DNA of 26,450 nt from a bacterium (GTDB lineage Bacteria > Bacteroidota > Ignavibacteria > Kapaibacteriales > UBA961): NCBI GenBank assembly GCA_022844575.1, contig JALHLL010000019.1, forward strand, positions 1 through 26,450, written 5' to 3'. Numbering within the stretch: the stretch's first letter is position 1; each line of letters starts with the position of its first letter. The notes under the pieces were generated by a model. It did no database searches, was not told the origin of the DNA, and saw only the letters and a list, made by a program, of their open reading frames with translations. Position numbers and translations under genes: made by a program. Positions 8,395 through 15,812 of the stretch are shown here, piece by piece.

Positions 8395-8402
8395 TATTTT
8401 TG
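8395..8402 (+). promoter_or_regulatory. Bacteroidota -7 box (TATTTTTG) for the OmpA-family gene
   Basis: TATTTTTG fits TAnnTTTG exactly and lies 28 bases before the ATG at 8431. Its position inside the reading frame that begins at 8338 argues for the later start. No clear TTTG is seen at the -33 position. Confidence 0.5.
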
Positions 8403-8430
8403 CGTTATTATTCCATCATTGCAGTACCGT

Positions 8431-10527
8431 ATGTTTTATAGGTTACAGTTTTTATATTTTCTGCTCAGTTTTTGCATCTTATTATCAAACAATATATTAG
8501 CCCAATCGAATGTTACGCTTGTTTCTTCAAAGAATAAAAGGAAGGACGTTAAATGGGCATCTCAGTTAATCTATGTGACAGGTTCATGGCGTGAAAGCGG
8601 TCAGTTCAGTGCAGAGCAAATACTAGGAAAACCCTCAATTAATTCTTTTAAAGGTGTAAAGAACCCATGTGCTTGGACTTCCGACAAAGAAACAAATGGT
8701 GATGAAACGCAGAGACAAAATATTACCGACCAAGACGATGTTATAAGGGTTGCTTTCGATTCGGCTATGATAATACGCCAAGTAGCAGTTGTTGAAGCAT
8801 TAAATCCGAGTGCCGTCACCAAAATCACAGTATTTTCTGAATCCGGCGAGAATAAAGAAGTTTATTCTGCCAACCCGACCATGAGAGGTAAGAACGGTCG
8901 TATCTTATGTGTGTTCTTTCCTCCTACCCTGTTTCGAGTTGTTGAAGTTGAAGTACGTTTGAAAACGGCGGATGTCCCCGAATGGAATCAAATTGATGCC
9001 ATCGCAATAAGTTCCTCAAGCGATAGCGTCCGTGCAGATATAAATATCGTACCATATGCTGATAAAATTTCCATTGAACAATTAGATAACTCCGTTAACT
9101 CAAATGCAGATGAAACTGCTCCCGTCATTTCACCTGATGGTAAAACACTTTATTTCGCACGTTACAAACATCCTGAAAATTTTGAGGGAACCTCCGCAAC
9201 CGATATTTGGTATTCAGCACTTCAACCTGATGAAAAGACTTTTTCAAAAGCTATAAATATAGGAGCACCACTTAATGATGCTCATCCTAATTTTGTCTGT
9301 ACAATCACACCCGATGGTTCGGGAATGTTAGTGGCAAATGAATATGTATCCGGATTAGCTCCTAAAAATGGCGTATCACTTTCTACATTAAATGATGATG
9401 GGTGGGCTTTCCCGAAACTGCTCAATATTTATAAATTTTATAGCCGTTCGCGTCAGGGACATTACTGTATTTCCTCCGACCGTAAAGTTTTACTAATGTG
9501 TATAGAGCGTGATGACTCCAAAGGCGGAATGGATATATATGTCAGTTTTTTTGAAGATGATTTGACATGGTCTGAACCACTTAATGTAGGTAGTTCGCTC
9601 AATACGGCAGGAAATGAATCTACTGTTTTTTTAGCCCCCGATACGAAGACATTGTTTTTTTCTTCGAATGGATATAATGGTTATGGTGATAATGATGTTT
9701 ATATAACATCTCGTTTGGACACTACGTGGAGAAATTGGTCACCTCCTCAAAATTTAGGTAAACTGATAAATAGTGAAAAATGGGATGGATATTTTACAAT
9801 AGATGCGCCGGCGAAAATAGGTTACACTGTTTCCTCTTCGGTTGGCGAAGGCGGCAGTCAAGATATTTATAAAGTCAATATCCCTCCTGAACTTCCGATT
9901 GCACCAGTCGCTTTAATTACGGGAGGTGTTTTTGATTACAAAACGAAAACACCTATAAAGGCCCAAGTATTTTTTGAAGATTTGCAAACAGGAAAACAAA
10001 TAGGAATCGCGCAAACAAATTCAATTACGGGCGAGTTTCGTTTGGTACTTCCGGTAGGTCGTCATTATGGTTATCGAGCTGAGGCAGGAGGGTATTTTTC
10101 GGTTTCTGAAAACATTGATGTTAGAAGCCTAAAGCATTTCACAACCAAAAAAGCTGACCTGTTTTTAATACCGGTTGAAAAAGGCCAGAATTTTGCACTG
10201 AATAATATTTTCTTTGAATTTTCAAAATCCGCATTGAAGGATGAATCGGCACCTGAGTTAAATAGATTGGCTGATATGCTTAATGAATTCCCAACCCTAA
10301 AACTAAAGATTATAGGCCATACCGATAATGTAGGTACTGAAAAAGGTAATAAAGCACTCTCTTATGCTCGCGCTCGTGCTGTTGCGAATTACCTTATAGG
10401 TAAGGGTACTTCTTTTACTCGATTTGAGATAATCGGCGTGGGTGACGAAGCTCCAGTTGCTTCGAATGAAACGGAAGAAGGCAGATCTCGTAATAGAAGA
10501 GTTGAATTTTCAATAACCGACCATTAA
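8431..10527 (+). CDS. PorE-like OmpA-family protein with beta-propeller and CRD
   Basis: I start the gene at ATG 8431, giving 698 residues with a good signal peptide (1-25, ending ILAQ). An in-frame ATG at 8338 would add 31 residues before the signal and lies upstream of the -7 box. Order of parts: a discoidin/galactose-binding-like region (about 40-195, 'WASQLIYVTGSW', 'AEQILGKPS'); WD40-like PD40 blades (about 225-485, including 'ETAPVISPDGKTLYFARYK', 'NESTVFLAPDTKTLFFSS' and 'SQDIYKVNIP'); a carboxypeptidase-regulatory-like domain (about 497-580); and an OmpA C-terminal peptidoglycan-binding domain (591-695, 'IGHTDNVGTEKGN' and 'YARARAVANYL', with Asp632 and Arg647 as likely diaminopimelate contacts). 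Propeller, CRD and OmpA in this order are the architecture of PorE, a periplasmic T9SS component, but the N-terminal TPR of PorE is replaced here. It should anchor to peptidoglycan in the periplasm. Confidence 0.88.
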   Translation: MFYRLQFLYFLLSFCILLSNNILAQSNVTLVSSKNKRKDVKWASQLIYVTGSWRESGQFSAEQILGKPSINSFKGVKNPCAWTSDKETNGDETQRQNITDQDDVIRVAFDSAMIIRQVAVVEALNPSAVTKITVFSESGENKEVYSANPTMRGKNGRILCVFFPPTLFRVVEVEVRLKTADVPEWNQIDAIAISSSSDSVRADINIVPYADKISIEQLDNSVNSNADETAPVISPDGKTLYFARYKHPENFEGTSATDIWYSALQPDEKTFSKAINIGAPLNDAHPNFVCTITPDGSGMLVANEYVSGLAPKNGVSLSTLNDDGWAFPKLLNIYKFYSRSRQGHYCISSDRKVLLMCIERDDSKGGMDIYVSFFEDDLTWSEPLNVGSSLNTAGNESTVFLAPDTKTLFFSSNGYNGYGDNDVYITSRLDTTWRNWSPPQNLGKLINSEKWDGYFTIDAPAKIGYTVSSSVGEGGSQDIYKVNIPPELPIAPVALITGGVFDYKTKTPIKAQVFFEDLQTGKQIGIAQTNSITGEFRLVLPVGRHYGYRAEAGGYFSVSENIDVRSLKHFTTKKADLFLIPVEKGQNFALNNIFFEFSKSALKDESAPELNRLADMLNEFPTLKLKIIGHTDNVGTEKGNKALSYARARAVANYLIGKGTSFTRFEIIGVGDEAPVASNETEEGRSRNRRVEFSITDH

Positions 10528-10560
10528 TTTATTGAAACAAAATATTGTCTTTAACAGTTA

Positions 10561-10590
10561 TTGAATAAGAAACATTTTACGATATGTTCT
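10561..10590 (+). promoter_or_regulatory. Weak candidate promoter of the META lipoprotein gene
   Basis: TTG (10561-10563), 19 bases, then TATGTTCT (10583-10590), which keeps six of eight positions of TAnnTTTG. An AAGGG ribosome-binding-like stretch at 10604-10608 precedes the ATG at 10616. Confidence 0.3.
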
Positions 10591-10615
10591 TCAATAAACT
10601 TTTAAGGGTAAGTAT

Positions 10616-11512
10616 ATGAAACGTTACCACATTTTGTCATTATTCGCAATGACATTCCTCGTTCTTTTTTCTTCCTGTAAACATACCCCGATTGACCCGT
10701 GGGAGCCGGACGATAAAGATCCTAAAGTTACACAATTAGAAAAGTATTATGGTGTCGAGTGGAGATTACATTCGATTGTTCATTACCCGAAAGATAATAT
10801 CCAACCTGCTGATCCTGTTATGGATTTAATCCCCGCTGATCAACAAATAACAATCAGTTTTGATAAAGGAAGCGCAAGAGGAACAGCCGTTTGTAATGAC
10901 TATAGTGCGAAAGTATTTTTATCTGAATACTCTATGAAAGTATCGGATATTATTTCAACAAAAGTTGCCTGTCCGGAAGGAAGTTACGATCAGACATACT
11001 TGAACGCTTTGGCTGATGCTTCATCATATTCAGTAACCGACGATGTGTTGGAAATTTATTTCCAACATCCGATAACAATGTTGCCAAATGTAACAAGTAC
11101 ATTACGTTTTGAAAGGGTAAAGCCCATTATTGATCCTCGTGGTGATGAGTTTACACATATTATTTTTTCCGGAACAGGTTTAGACCTACCCGAAAGTACA
11201 CGCGAAGTACAAGTTACAGGAATTAAACTTTCAGGAGAGTTAACGGTATCATATAGTTACAGCGGAGGATGTTCACCTGTAAATTTCATGTTCTTTGCAG
11301 ATCCTCGTGACTTTCATACACCTGAAGACGGTATAACGATTACCATGGTAACAATGGGTGAACCTGATTATTGTAAAGCAATTGTTGAAGGTAATAAAGT
11401 TGTTGATATGAGCATACCAAGGGCAAGTCTTGGAGATGAAACAAAACCACATCTTATTAAGATTCGTTTAATGTATAATGGAAAAGAATATAATACCGAA
11501 GGGTATTTATAA
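10616..11512 (+). CDS. Lipoprotein with META (HslJ-like) domain and unassigned C-terminal domain
   Basis: A 298-residue protein with a lipoprotein signal peptide; the lipobox LFSSC puts the lipidated cysteine at residue 21. Residues about 45-165 have the META/HslJ pattern: 'GVEWRLHSI', then 'ITISFDKGSARGTAVCNDYSAKV', then a small-residue and Thr/Ala/Cys stretch 'IISTKVACPEG', then a final strand 'STLRFERV'. META domains occur in envelope stress and heat-shock proteins, but their molecular activity is not settled. Residues about 175-298 form a second beta-rich domain ('TGIKLSGELTVSYSYSGGCSPVNFMFF') that I do not recognise. The protein should sit on an inner or outer membrane facing the periplasm or surface. 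It follows the OmpA gene by 88 bases and ends at a strong terminator. Confidence 0.8.
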   Translation: MKRYHILSLFAMTFLVLFSSCKHTPIDPWEPDDKDPKVTQLEKYYGVEWRLHSIVHYPKDNIQPADPVMDLIPADQQITISFDKGSARGTAVCNDYSAKVFLSEYSMKVSDIISTKVACPEGSYDQTYLNALADASSYSVTDDVLEIYFQHPITMLPNVTSTLRFERVKPIIDPRGDEFTHIIFSGTGLDLPESTREVQVTGIKLSGELTVSYSYSGGCSPVNFMFFADPRDFHTPEDGITITMVTMGEPDYCKAIVEGNKVVDMSIPRASLGDETKPHLIKIRLMYNGKEYNTEGYL

Positions 11513-11533
11513 ATTAGTGATTGCAGATTGAAA

Positions 11534-11571
11534 TAAAACAAAAGGCGGTGTACAAACCGCCTTTTGTTTTA
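11534..11571. terminator. Bidirectional intrinsic terminator
   Basis: A perfect 16-bp stem (11534-11549 with 11556-11571) encloses the 6-base loop GTACAA. The GGCGGT/ACCGCC core is followed by TTTTGTTTT on both strands. It lies between the converging META lipoprotein and prfC genes. Confidence 0.92.
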
Positions 11572-11590
11572 TAAAATTAGAACCAGTTTC

Positions 11591-13147
11591 CTAAGTAGGT
11601 GATTCAACTAACTGAATACCCGGTGTTCTCTCGATTGTATAATTCATTTCCCAATCATTTTTAAACATTATAACCGGTCTTTGTTGTTCATCATACGCAA
11701 GTTCTACTGCTGTGGCGGGAAGAACATCGCCAATTAACCAACGCATTCTCTTGAACTGCAAATAATCTAATTTCACAACCTCATTATATTCGGATTCCAT
11801 ACGCCAAGTAAATACTTGTAATTGTAATTCACCGACAACAGCTACAATAGGGCTTGGCGAACCATTCTTATCGGTAAAAATCTGAACAACCCCTTCTTCA
11901 CCTAATTGCTCAATACCCTTTCTAAATGATTTGCTATATGTACCGCTTTTCGGGAAAACACGAGCAAAAATCTCCGGTGCAAACCGTGGAAATTGAGGAA
12001 TTGTAAAACCTGTACCTGTGCTTATTACATCACCCACTTTAAAAAGACCGGGATTTGTCAAACCGATTACATCACCCGGATATGCCGTATCAATAATTTC
12101 TCGATCTTGACCAAATAATTGGAATGGATAATTCAGTTTCACTTCTTTCCCAGAATTAGCATGAACAATACTCATTCCCCTTTCAAAAACACCCGACATA
12201 ATCCGCACAAAAGAAATTCTATCCCGATGTGATTTGTTCATATTTGCCTGAACCTTATACACAAATGCACTAAAAATCGGAGAATCCGGCAGCATTTTAC
12301 CATTGGATATAGGCATCGGTTGCGGTGGCGGAGCATATTCCAATAACTGTTGCAGAAAGTTCTCAACACCAAAATTGGTAATGGCACTACCAAAAAAGAC
12401 AGGGGTACATTTTTCCTGTAAAAATTCTTCATGATTGAATGGTGGTAACACGGTTTCAATCAAATCCAAATCCTCTACCAGTTTTTTATGTTTGTTTTCA
12501 CCCAACATATCCTTAAATGAAGTATCATGTATTGAGCCGACCGAAACAGGCGCACGATACATCCCACCGACTGTTCTTTCAAATAAATGTAAACGTTGCC
12601 CTTTTCTTTCATACACACCCCTAAACTCAGGTCCATCTCCGATAGGCCAAGTCAAGGGAACGGCAGTAATGCCCAAAACGGATTCAACATTATCGAGCAA
12701 CTCGAAGGGGTCTAATGCGGGGCGATCCATTTTGTTGATAAAGGTAATAATCGGAATACCTCGATCACGACAAACCTTAAAGAGCTTTATCGTTTGCTCC
12801 TGTACACCACGCCCTGCATCCAATAGCATTATGGCACAATCCACTGCCATAAGTGTACGATATGTATCTTCACTAAAATCTTGGTGACCGGGAGTATCCA
12901 ACAGATTCAATAGAAAACCATCATATTCAACACGCATCGCGCTTGACGATACGGAAATCCCCCTCTGCTGCTCTATGCCCATCCAGTCAGACTGTGTTGT
13001 TGCTCTTTTTCCACCTGTCACCGAACCCGCGCTATGGATTGCACCGGAATACAGCAACAACTTCTCCGTGAGGGTTGTTTTTCCGGCATCGGGGTGCGAA
13101 ATAATAGCAACCGTACGTCTTCTTCCTATCTCTTCCTGTAATGTCAT
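11591..13147 (-). CDS. prfC: Peptide chain release factor 3 (RF3)
   Basis: A 518-residue translational GTPase, close to the usual RF3 length of about 525-530. G1 is 'SHPDAGKTT' (17-25), G3 'DTPGH' (84-88) and G4 'NKMD' (138-141). The switch I region 'TTQSDWMGIEQQRGISVSSS' (50-69) matches the RF3 signature 'ATSDWMxxExQRGISVTxS' rather than EF-G. The beta-barrel domain II and the RF3 C-terminal domain follow. RF3 removes RF1/RF2 from the ribosome after peptide release by GTP hydrolysis in the cytoplasm. The gene is monocistronic, with a -7 box in the divergent region shared with msrA, and ends near the terminator at 11534-11571. Confidence 0.95.
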   Translation of the reverse strand: MTLQEEIGRRRTVAIISHPDAGKTTLTEKLLLYSGAIHSAGSVTGGKRATTQSDWMGIEQQRGISVSSSAMRVEYDGFLLNLLDTPGHQDFSEDTYRTLMAVDCAIMLLDAGRGVQEQTIKLFKVCRDRGIPIITFINKMDRPALDPFELLDNVESVLGITAVPLTWPIGDGPEFRGVYERKGQRLHLFERTVGGMYRAPVSVGSIHDTSFKDMLGENKHKKLVEDLDLIETVLPPFNHEEFLQEKCTPVFFGSAITNFGVENFLQQLLEYAPPPQPMPISNGKMLPDSPIFSAFVYKVQANMNKSHRDRISFVRIMSGVFERGMSIVHANSGKEVKLNYPFQLFGQDREIIDTAYPGDVIGLTNPGLFKVGDVISTGTGFTIPQFPRFAPEIFARVFPKSGTYSKSFRKGIEQLGEEGVVQIFTDKNGSPSPIVAVVGELQLQVFTWRMESEYNEVVKLDYLQFKRMRWLIGDVLPATAVELAYDEQQRPVIMFKNDWEMNYTIERTPGIQLVESPT

Positions 13148-13176
13148 TTTCTATTGTAAGTATGTAATAAAGAAAA

Positions 13177-13184
13177 CAAAAATA
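13177..13184 (-). promoter_or_regulatory. Bacteroidota -7 box (TATTTTTG) for prfC
   Basis: TATTTTTG on the minus strand fits TAnnTTTG exactly and lies 29 bases before the prfC ATG. The nearest upstream TTG has a spacer of about 22 bases, so the -33 element is uncertain. Confidence 0.5.
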
Positions 13185-13256
13185 CCAAACACCGTGCGGC
13201 TAAAGGCAATCGAATAAAAATGTGTACGTCTCAACTGCAAAGTTTCGGGGTGATCT

Positions 13257-13916
13257 ATGAAGAAAATTTATTTCATTAGTTTTATAGTATCATTCTTTGT
13301 AATGCAGTTAACTGCATGTACCAAGGAACCCAAAAGAATTTCTTTTGCACATACGAAGGAAAAAAAGACAATGAATAATACAACGGAAACGGCAATTTTC
13401 GGAGCCGGATGTTTCTGGTGCGTTGAGGCGGTGTTTCAGCAATTAAACGGTGTGATTTCCGTACAATCGGGCTATATAGGAGGAACAAAAGATAACCCTA
13501 CTTATAAAGAAGTATGCACCGGAGAAACAGGACATGCTGAAGTATGTAAGATTGTTTTTGACCCAAGCAAAATTACATTCACCGAACTTTTAGAGGTGTT
13601 TTGGACTGTTCATGACCCAACAACATTAAACAGACAAGGTGCGGATGTAGGAACTCAATACCGCTCCGCAATTTTTTATACAAATGAAATACAAAAAGAA
13701 TTAGCGGAAAAGTATAAACAAGAGTTAGATAAATCGGGTGCTTTTGAAAAACCCATTGTAACTGAAATTGTAAAGGAATCAGAATTTTACCCGGCGGAAG
13801 ACTATCATAACAATTATTACAATGATAATCCTAATCAGGGATATTGCTCAATGGTAATAAGACCCAAAGTTGAAAAATTCAAAAAAGTGTTTGGGGATAG
13901 GTTGAGGAAAAATTAA
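13257..13916 (+). CDS. msrA: Peptide methionine (S)-S-oxide reductase, lipoprotein form
   Basis: The 219-residue product has the MsrA catalytic motif 'GAGCFWCVEAVF' with the catalytic Cys52, followed by 'GYIGGTKDNPTYKEVCTGETGHAEV' and 'QGADVGTQYRSAIFY', all family signatures. Cys197 or a nearby cysteine in the tail 'NQGYCSMVI' is a candidate recycling cysteine. It reduces S-form methionine sulfoxide in proteins. The N-terminus is a lipoprotein signal: 'MKKIYFISFIVSFF' followed by lipobox QLTAC (Cys21), then a charged linker before the domain. An internal Met39 would give a cytoplasmic protein, but the signal in the same frame supports the long start and an envelope location. The gene diverges from prfC and converges with the restriction-modification genes. 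No thioredoxin-like partner or msrB is in view. Confidence 0.93.
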   Translation: MKKIYFISFIVSFFVMQLTACTKEPKRISFAHTKEKKTMNNTTETAIFGAGCFWCVEAVFQQLNGVISVQSGYIGGTKDNPTYKEVCTGETGHAEVCKIVFDPSKITFTELLEVFWTVHDPTTLNRQGADVGTQYRSAIFYTNEIQKELAEKYKQELDKSGAFEKPIVTEIVKESEFYPAEDYHNNYYNDNPNQGYCSMVIRPKVEKFKKVFGDRLRKN

Positions 13917-14007
13917 ACCAGAAATACTCAAGACTACTTGTCATTAGAATTAATTACATTTCAACCAGACTTCATCTTTATTTGACTATACTTAGGCAAC
14001 CAATTTT

Positions 14008-14829
14008 TTATGGCTCATTTACCATGAACAAAGTTTGTTTGCTTTCTATTCTTGTGACTCTCTGACGAGCAATCTCACAATAATCGGGACTTATGTCAAT
14101 ACCAATATATTTACGCCCCATTTCGACAGCTACCCTCGCAGTTGTACCACTCCCACACATTGGATCAAACACAATATCACCGAAGTTTGTCCAACTTTTT
14201 ATATGATCCCTAACAAGTTCACACGGGAATGGTGCCGGATGTTCTTTTGCCTCCTGATCTTCTTGTTTCTTTCCAACAACATATTCCCAAATATTACCCT
14301 TTATTTTCTTATCTCTTACCGGTTTTGCTAATTTCTCTCTTATCTGTTCATTTTTAGAGTAATTCTTGTATGTTGTTCCATTTAATTCTAATCCAGCATG
14401 TGTACATTCTATCATTATTGGATTATGTGTTTTCACTACACCTTTACTAAATACAAACATATATTCAAATTCATTGTTATACCTTTTTCTATAAATCTGC
14501 GGAATGGGATTTTTTTTACGAAAAATCATTGTATCGTGCAAATTGAATCCTATTTCCCTGAAATATAGTGCTTGCTTAAAACTCGTCCCTGTTTCTGATG
14601 CGTTAATTGTCGCATCCGCAACTACCCACACAACTACACCACCTTGTTTTGTAACTCTGAAGAGTTCTTTAGCAATATCCTCAAAAGGAAAAACAAAACC
14701 CTTGTAATTCCGCAAATCATCATAGGGGGGCGAAGTAATTGTTAAATCAATCAGTTCTTCACCAAAATTTTTCATTACTTCAACACAATTCCCATCGATG
14801 ATTGTATTGATATACCCATTAATGTGCAT
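14008..14829 (-). CDS. Type II DNA methyltransferase (modification partner of the HindIII-like nuclease)
   Basis: A 273-residue Rossmann-fold DNA methyltransferase. Motif IV is 'LTITSPPYDDLRNY' (TSPPY at 32-36), and the AdoMet motif 'FDPMCGSGTTARVAVEMGRKY' starts at 221. Catalytic motif before AdoMet motif means the beta-group order. The stretch 'KEHPAPFPCELV' (195-206) before the GSGTT loop is also typical of this family. It starts 5 bases after the nuclease stop codon, so the two form one unit with the nuclease gene first. If the nuclease cuts AAGCTT, this enzyme must protect that site. SPPY-type motifs are commoner among N4-cytosine methylases, while M.HindIII is an adenine-N6 enzyme, so which base is modified is open. 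A run of eight A on the coding strand occurs near residue 105. Confidence 0.88.
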   Translation of the reverse strand: MHINGYINTIIDGNCVEVMKNFGEELIDLTITSPPYDDLRNYKGFVFPFEDIAKELFRVTKQGGVVVWVVADATINASETGTSFKQALYFREIGFNLHDTMIFRKKNPIPQIYRKRYNNEFEYMFVFSKGVVKTHNPIMIECTHAGLELNGTTYKNYSKNEQIREKLAKPVRDKKIKGNIWEYVVGKKQEDQEAKEHPAPFPCELVRDHIKSWTNFGDIVFDPMCGSGTTARVAVEMGRKYIGIDISPDYCEIARQRVTRIESKQTLFMVNEP

Positions 14830-14834
14830 TTTAC

Positions 14835-15749
14835 TTATTTGATTGTAAATAGATCGTTATCGGAAATCTTACTAACAGTTTTAATCTTACTTTCGATTTT
14901 GCTAACCCTGATAAGTTCTTTTAATGCTTCATTATGACTCATTTTGATAATCTTTTCTCGCTCATCGGCCAAAAATGTTAACGCTTCATTCTTGGCTATT
15001 GCGATACTTTCAGCCGCAACACCTTTTTCATAATCCCAAATAGGTATTATCTTCTTTGAAAAAGTTAATATTGTATTATTGAGTCCCAACCAATACTCGG
15101 TCGCATTTTTGGAAGGATTCATAGCTCGTACTGTTTCAAATATTTTATTTAAAAGTTTCTGTGACTTGATGATTCCTGCGGTTTGCGAATAAATAAGAAG
15201 AAGAGTTAGATGAGAATATGTAAAGATACATACATTTTGAGTTGTTGCTTGGTGATATATTTGACTTGCGGAACTTGGCAGTTGATAAATTGGACAGACG
15301 ACCATAGCAAATGGTTTTCCGCGTTTCCAACTATTCATTGCTTGGACTTTAAAGTCTTTTTGATTTTTAGCAGTCCGGCTTAAACGAAATGCTTTCGCAT
15401 CCGCAACGAAACTGTAATCATTTGCAAATACTTCGACATCAGCAGCGTCTGCTCTTTCTTTTAACACTAAACTTTTCAGTCCTAAAGTAGTAAATGCTAA
15501 CGAAAGTAAGCAGTCAGTATATTTAGAGTAAAGTTTCTCTTCACTCGTATCATGCCCGTAACTTTCAGGAATATTGCCGCAAAGACGCAAGTGATCAATG
15601 AGTGCAGAAACACCTTCATTTTTCACTTCATATTCCAACTCTTTTTGTAACTTCTGAGCGTCATTGCCAAAGTTTCCACTTAGTTTTCGGATTTCCTTAA
15701 TCCACGGATTTCTTCTTTGTATTGACACTTCAGATATAATTTTACTCAT
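14835..15749 (-). CDS. HindIII-family type II restriction endonuclease
   Basis: A 304-residue protein; HindIII itself has 300. The stretch at 114-134, 'FVADAKAFRLSRTAKNQKDF', is nearly the same as the HindIII active-site region as I remember it ('VADAKSFRLSRTAKNQKDF'). The downstream 'QIYHQATTQNVCIFTYSHLTLLL' and the upstream 'TSEEKLYSKYTDCLLSLAF' also follow HindIII. The PD-(D/E)xK residues are Asp117 and Lys119 of 'DAK', with an acidic residue upstream (Glu98 or Asp104). The expected product is a homodimer that cuts AAGCTT with Mg2+. The N-terminal about 30 residues differ from HindIII. It is the first gene of the pair, 5 bases from the methylase, with no controller gene, integrase or repeat nearby. 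Specificity is inferred from the similarity, not shown. Confidence 0.88.
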   Translation of the reverse strand: MSKIISEVSIQRRNPWIKEIRKLSGNFGNDAQKLQKELEYEVKNEGVSALIDHLRLCGNIPESYGHDTSEEKLYSKYTDCLLSLAFTTLGLKSLVLKERADAADVEVFANDYSFVADAKAFRLSRTAKNQKDFKVQAMNSWKRGKPFAMVVCPIYQLPSSASQIYHQATTQNVCIFTYSHLTLLLIYSQTAGIIKSQKLLNKIFETVRAMNPSKNATEYWLGLNNTILTFSKKIIPIWDYEKGVAAESIAIAKNEALTFLADEREKIIKMSHNEALKELIRVSKIESKIKTVSKISDNDLFTIK

Positions 15750-15812
15750 TTACTTATAAATTTGTTAAAAAGTAAAATATGTTTAAGAATATTCTCCTTA
15801 GAGTAAAAACTC

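Noticed and set aside
8338..8430. ATG at 8338 as start of the OmpA-family gene
   Set aside because: It would put 31 residues before a good signal peptide and lies upstream of the -7 box at 8395-8402; ATG 8431 is better.
12435..12887. 150-codon plus-strand frame inside prfC
   Set aside because: It is antisense to conserved RF3 GTPase sequence; composition reflects the opposite strand and no motif is seen.
14510..14517. Run of eight A in the methylase coding strand as a phase-variation site
   Set aside because: Runs of this length are common in AT-rich coding sequence (Lys-Lys-Asn codons), so it gives no signal on its own.
15799..15812. AGAGT/ACTCT hairpin after ribBA as a terminator
   Set aside because: A 5-bp AT-rich stem with no U-tract after it on the minus strand; too weak to call.
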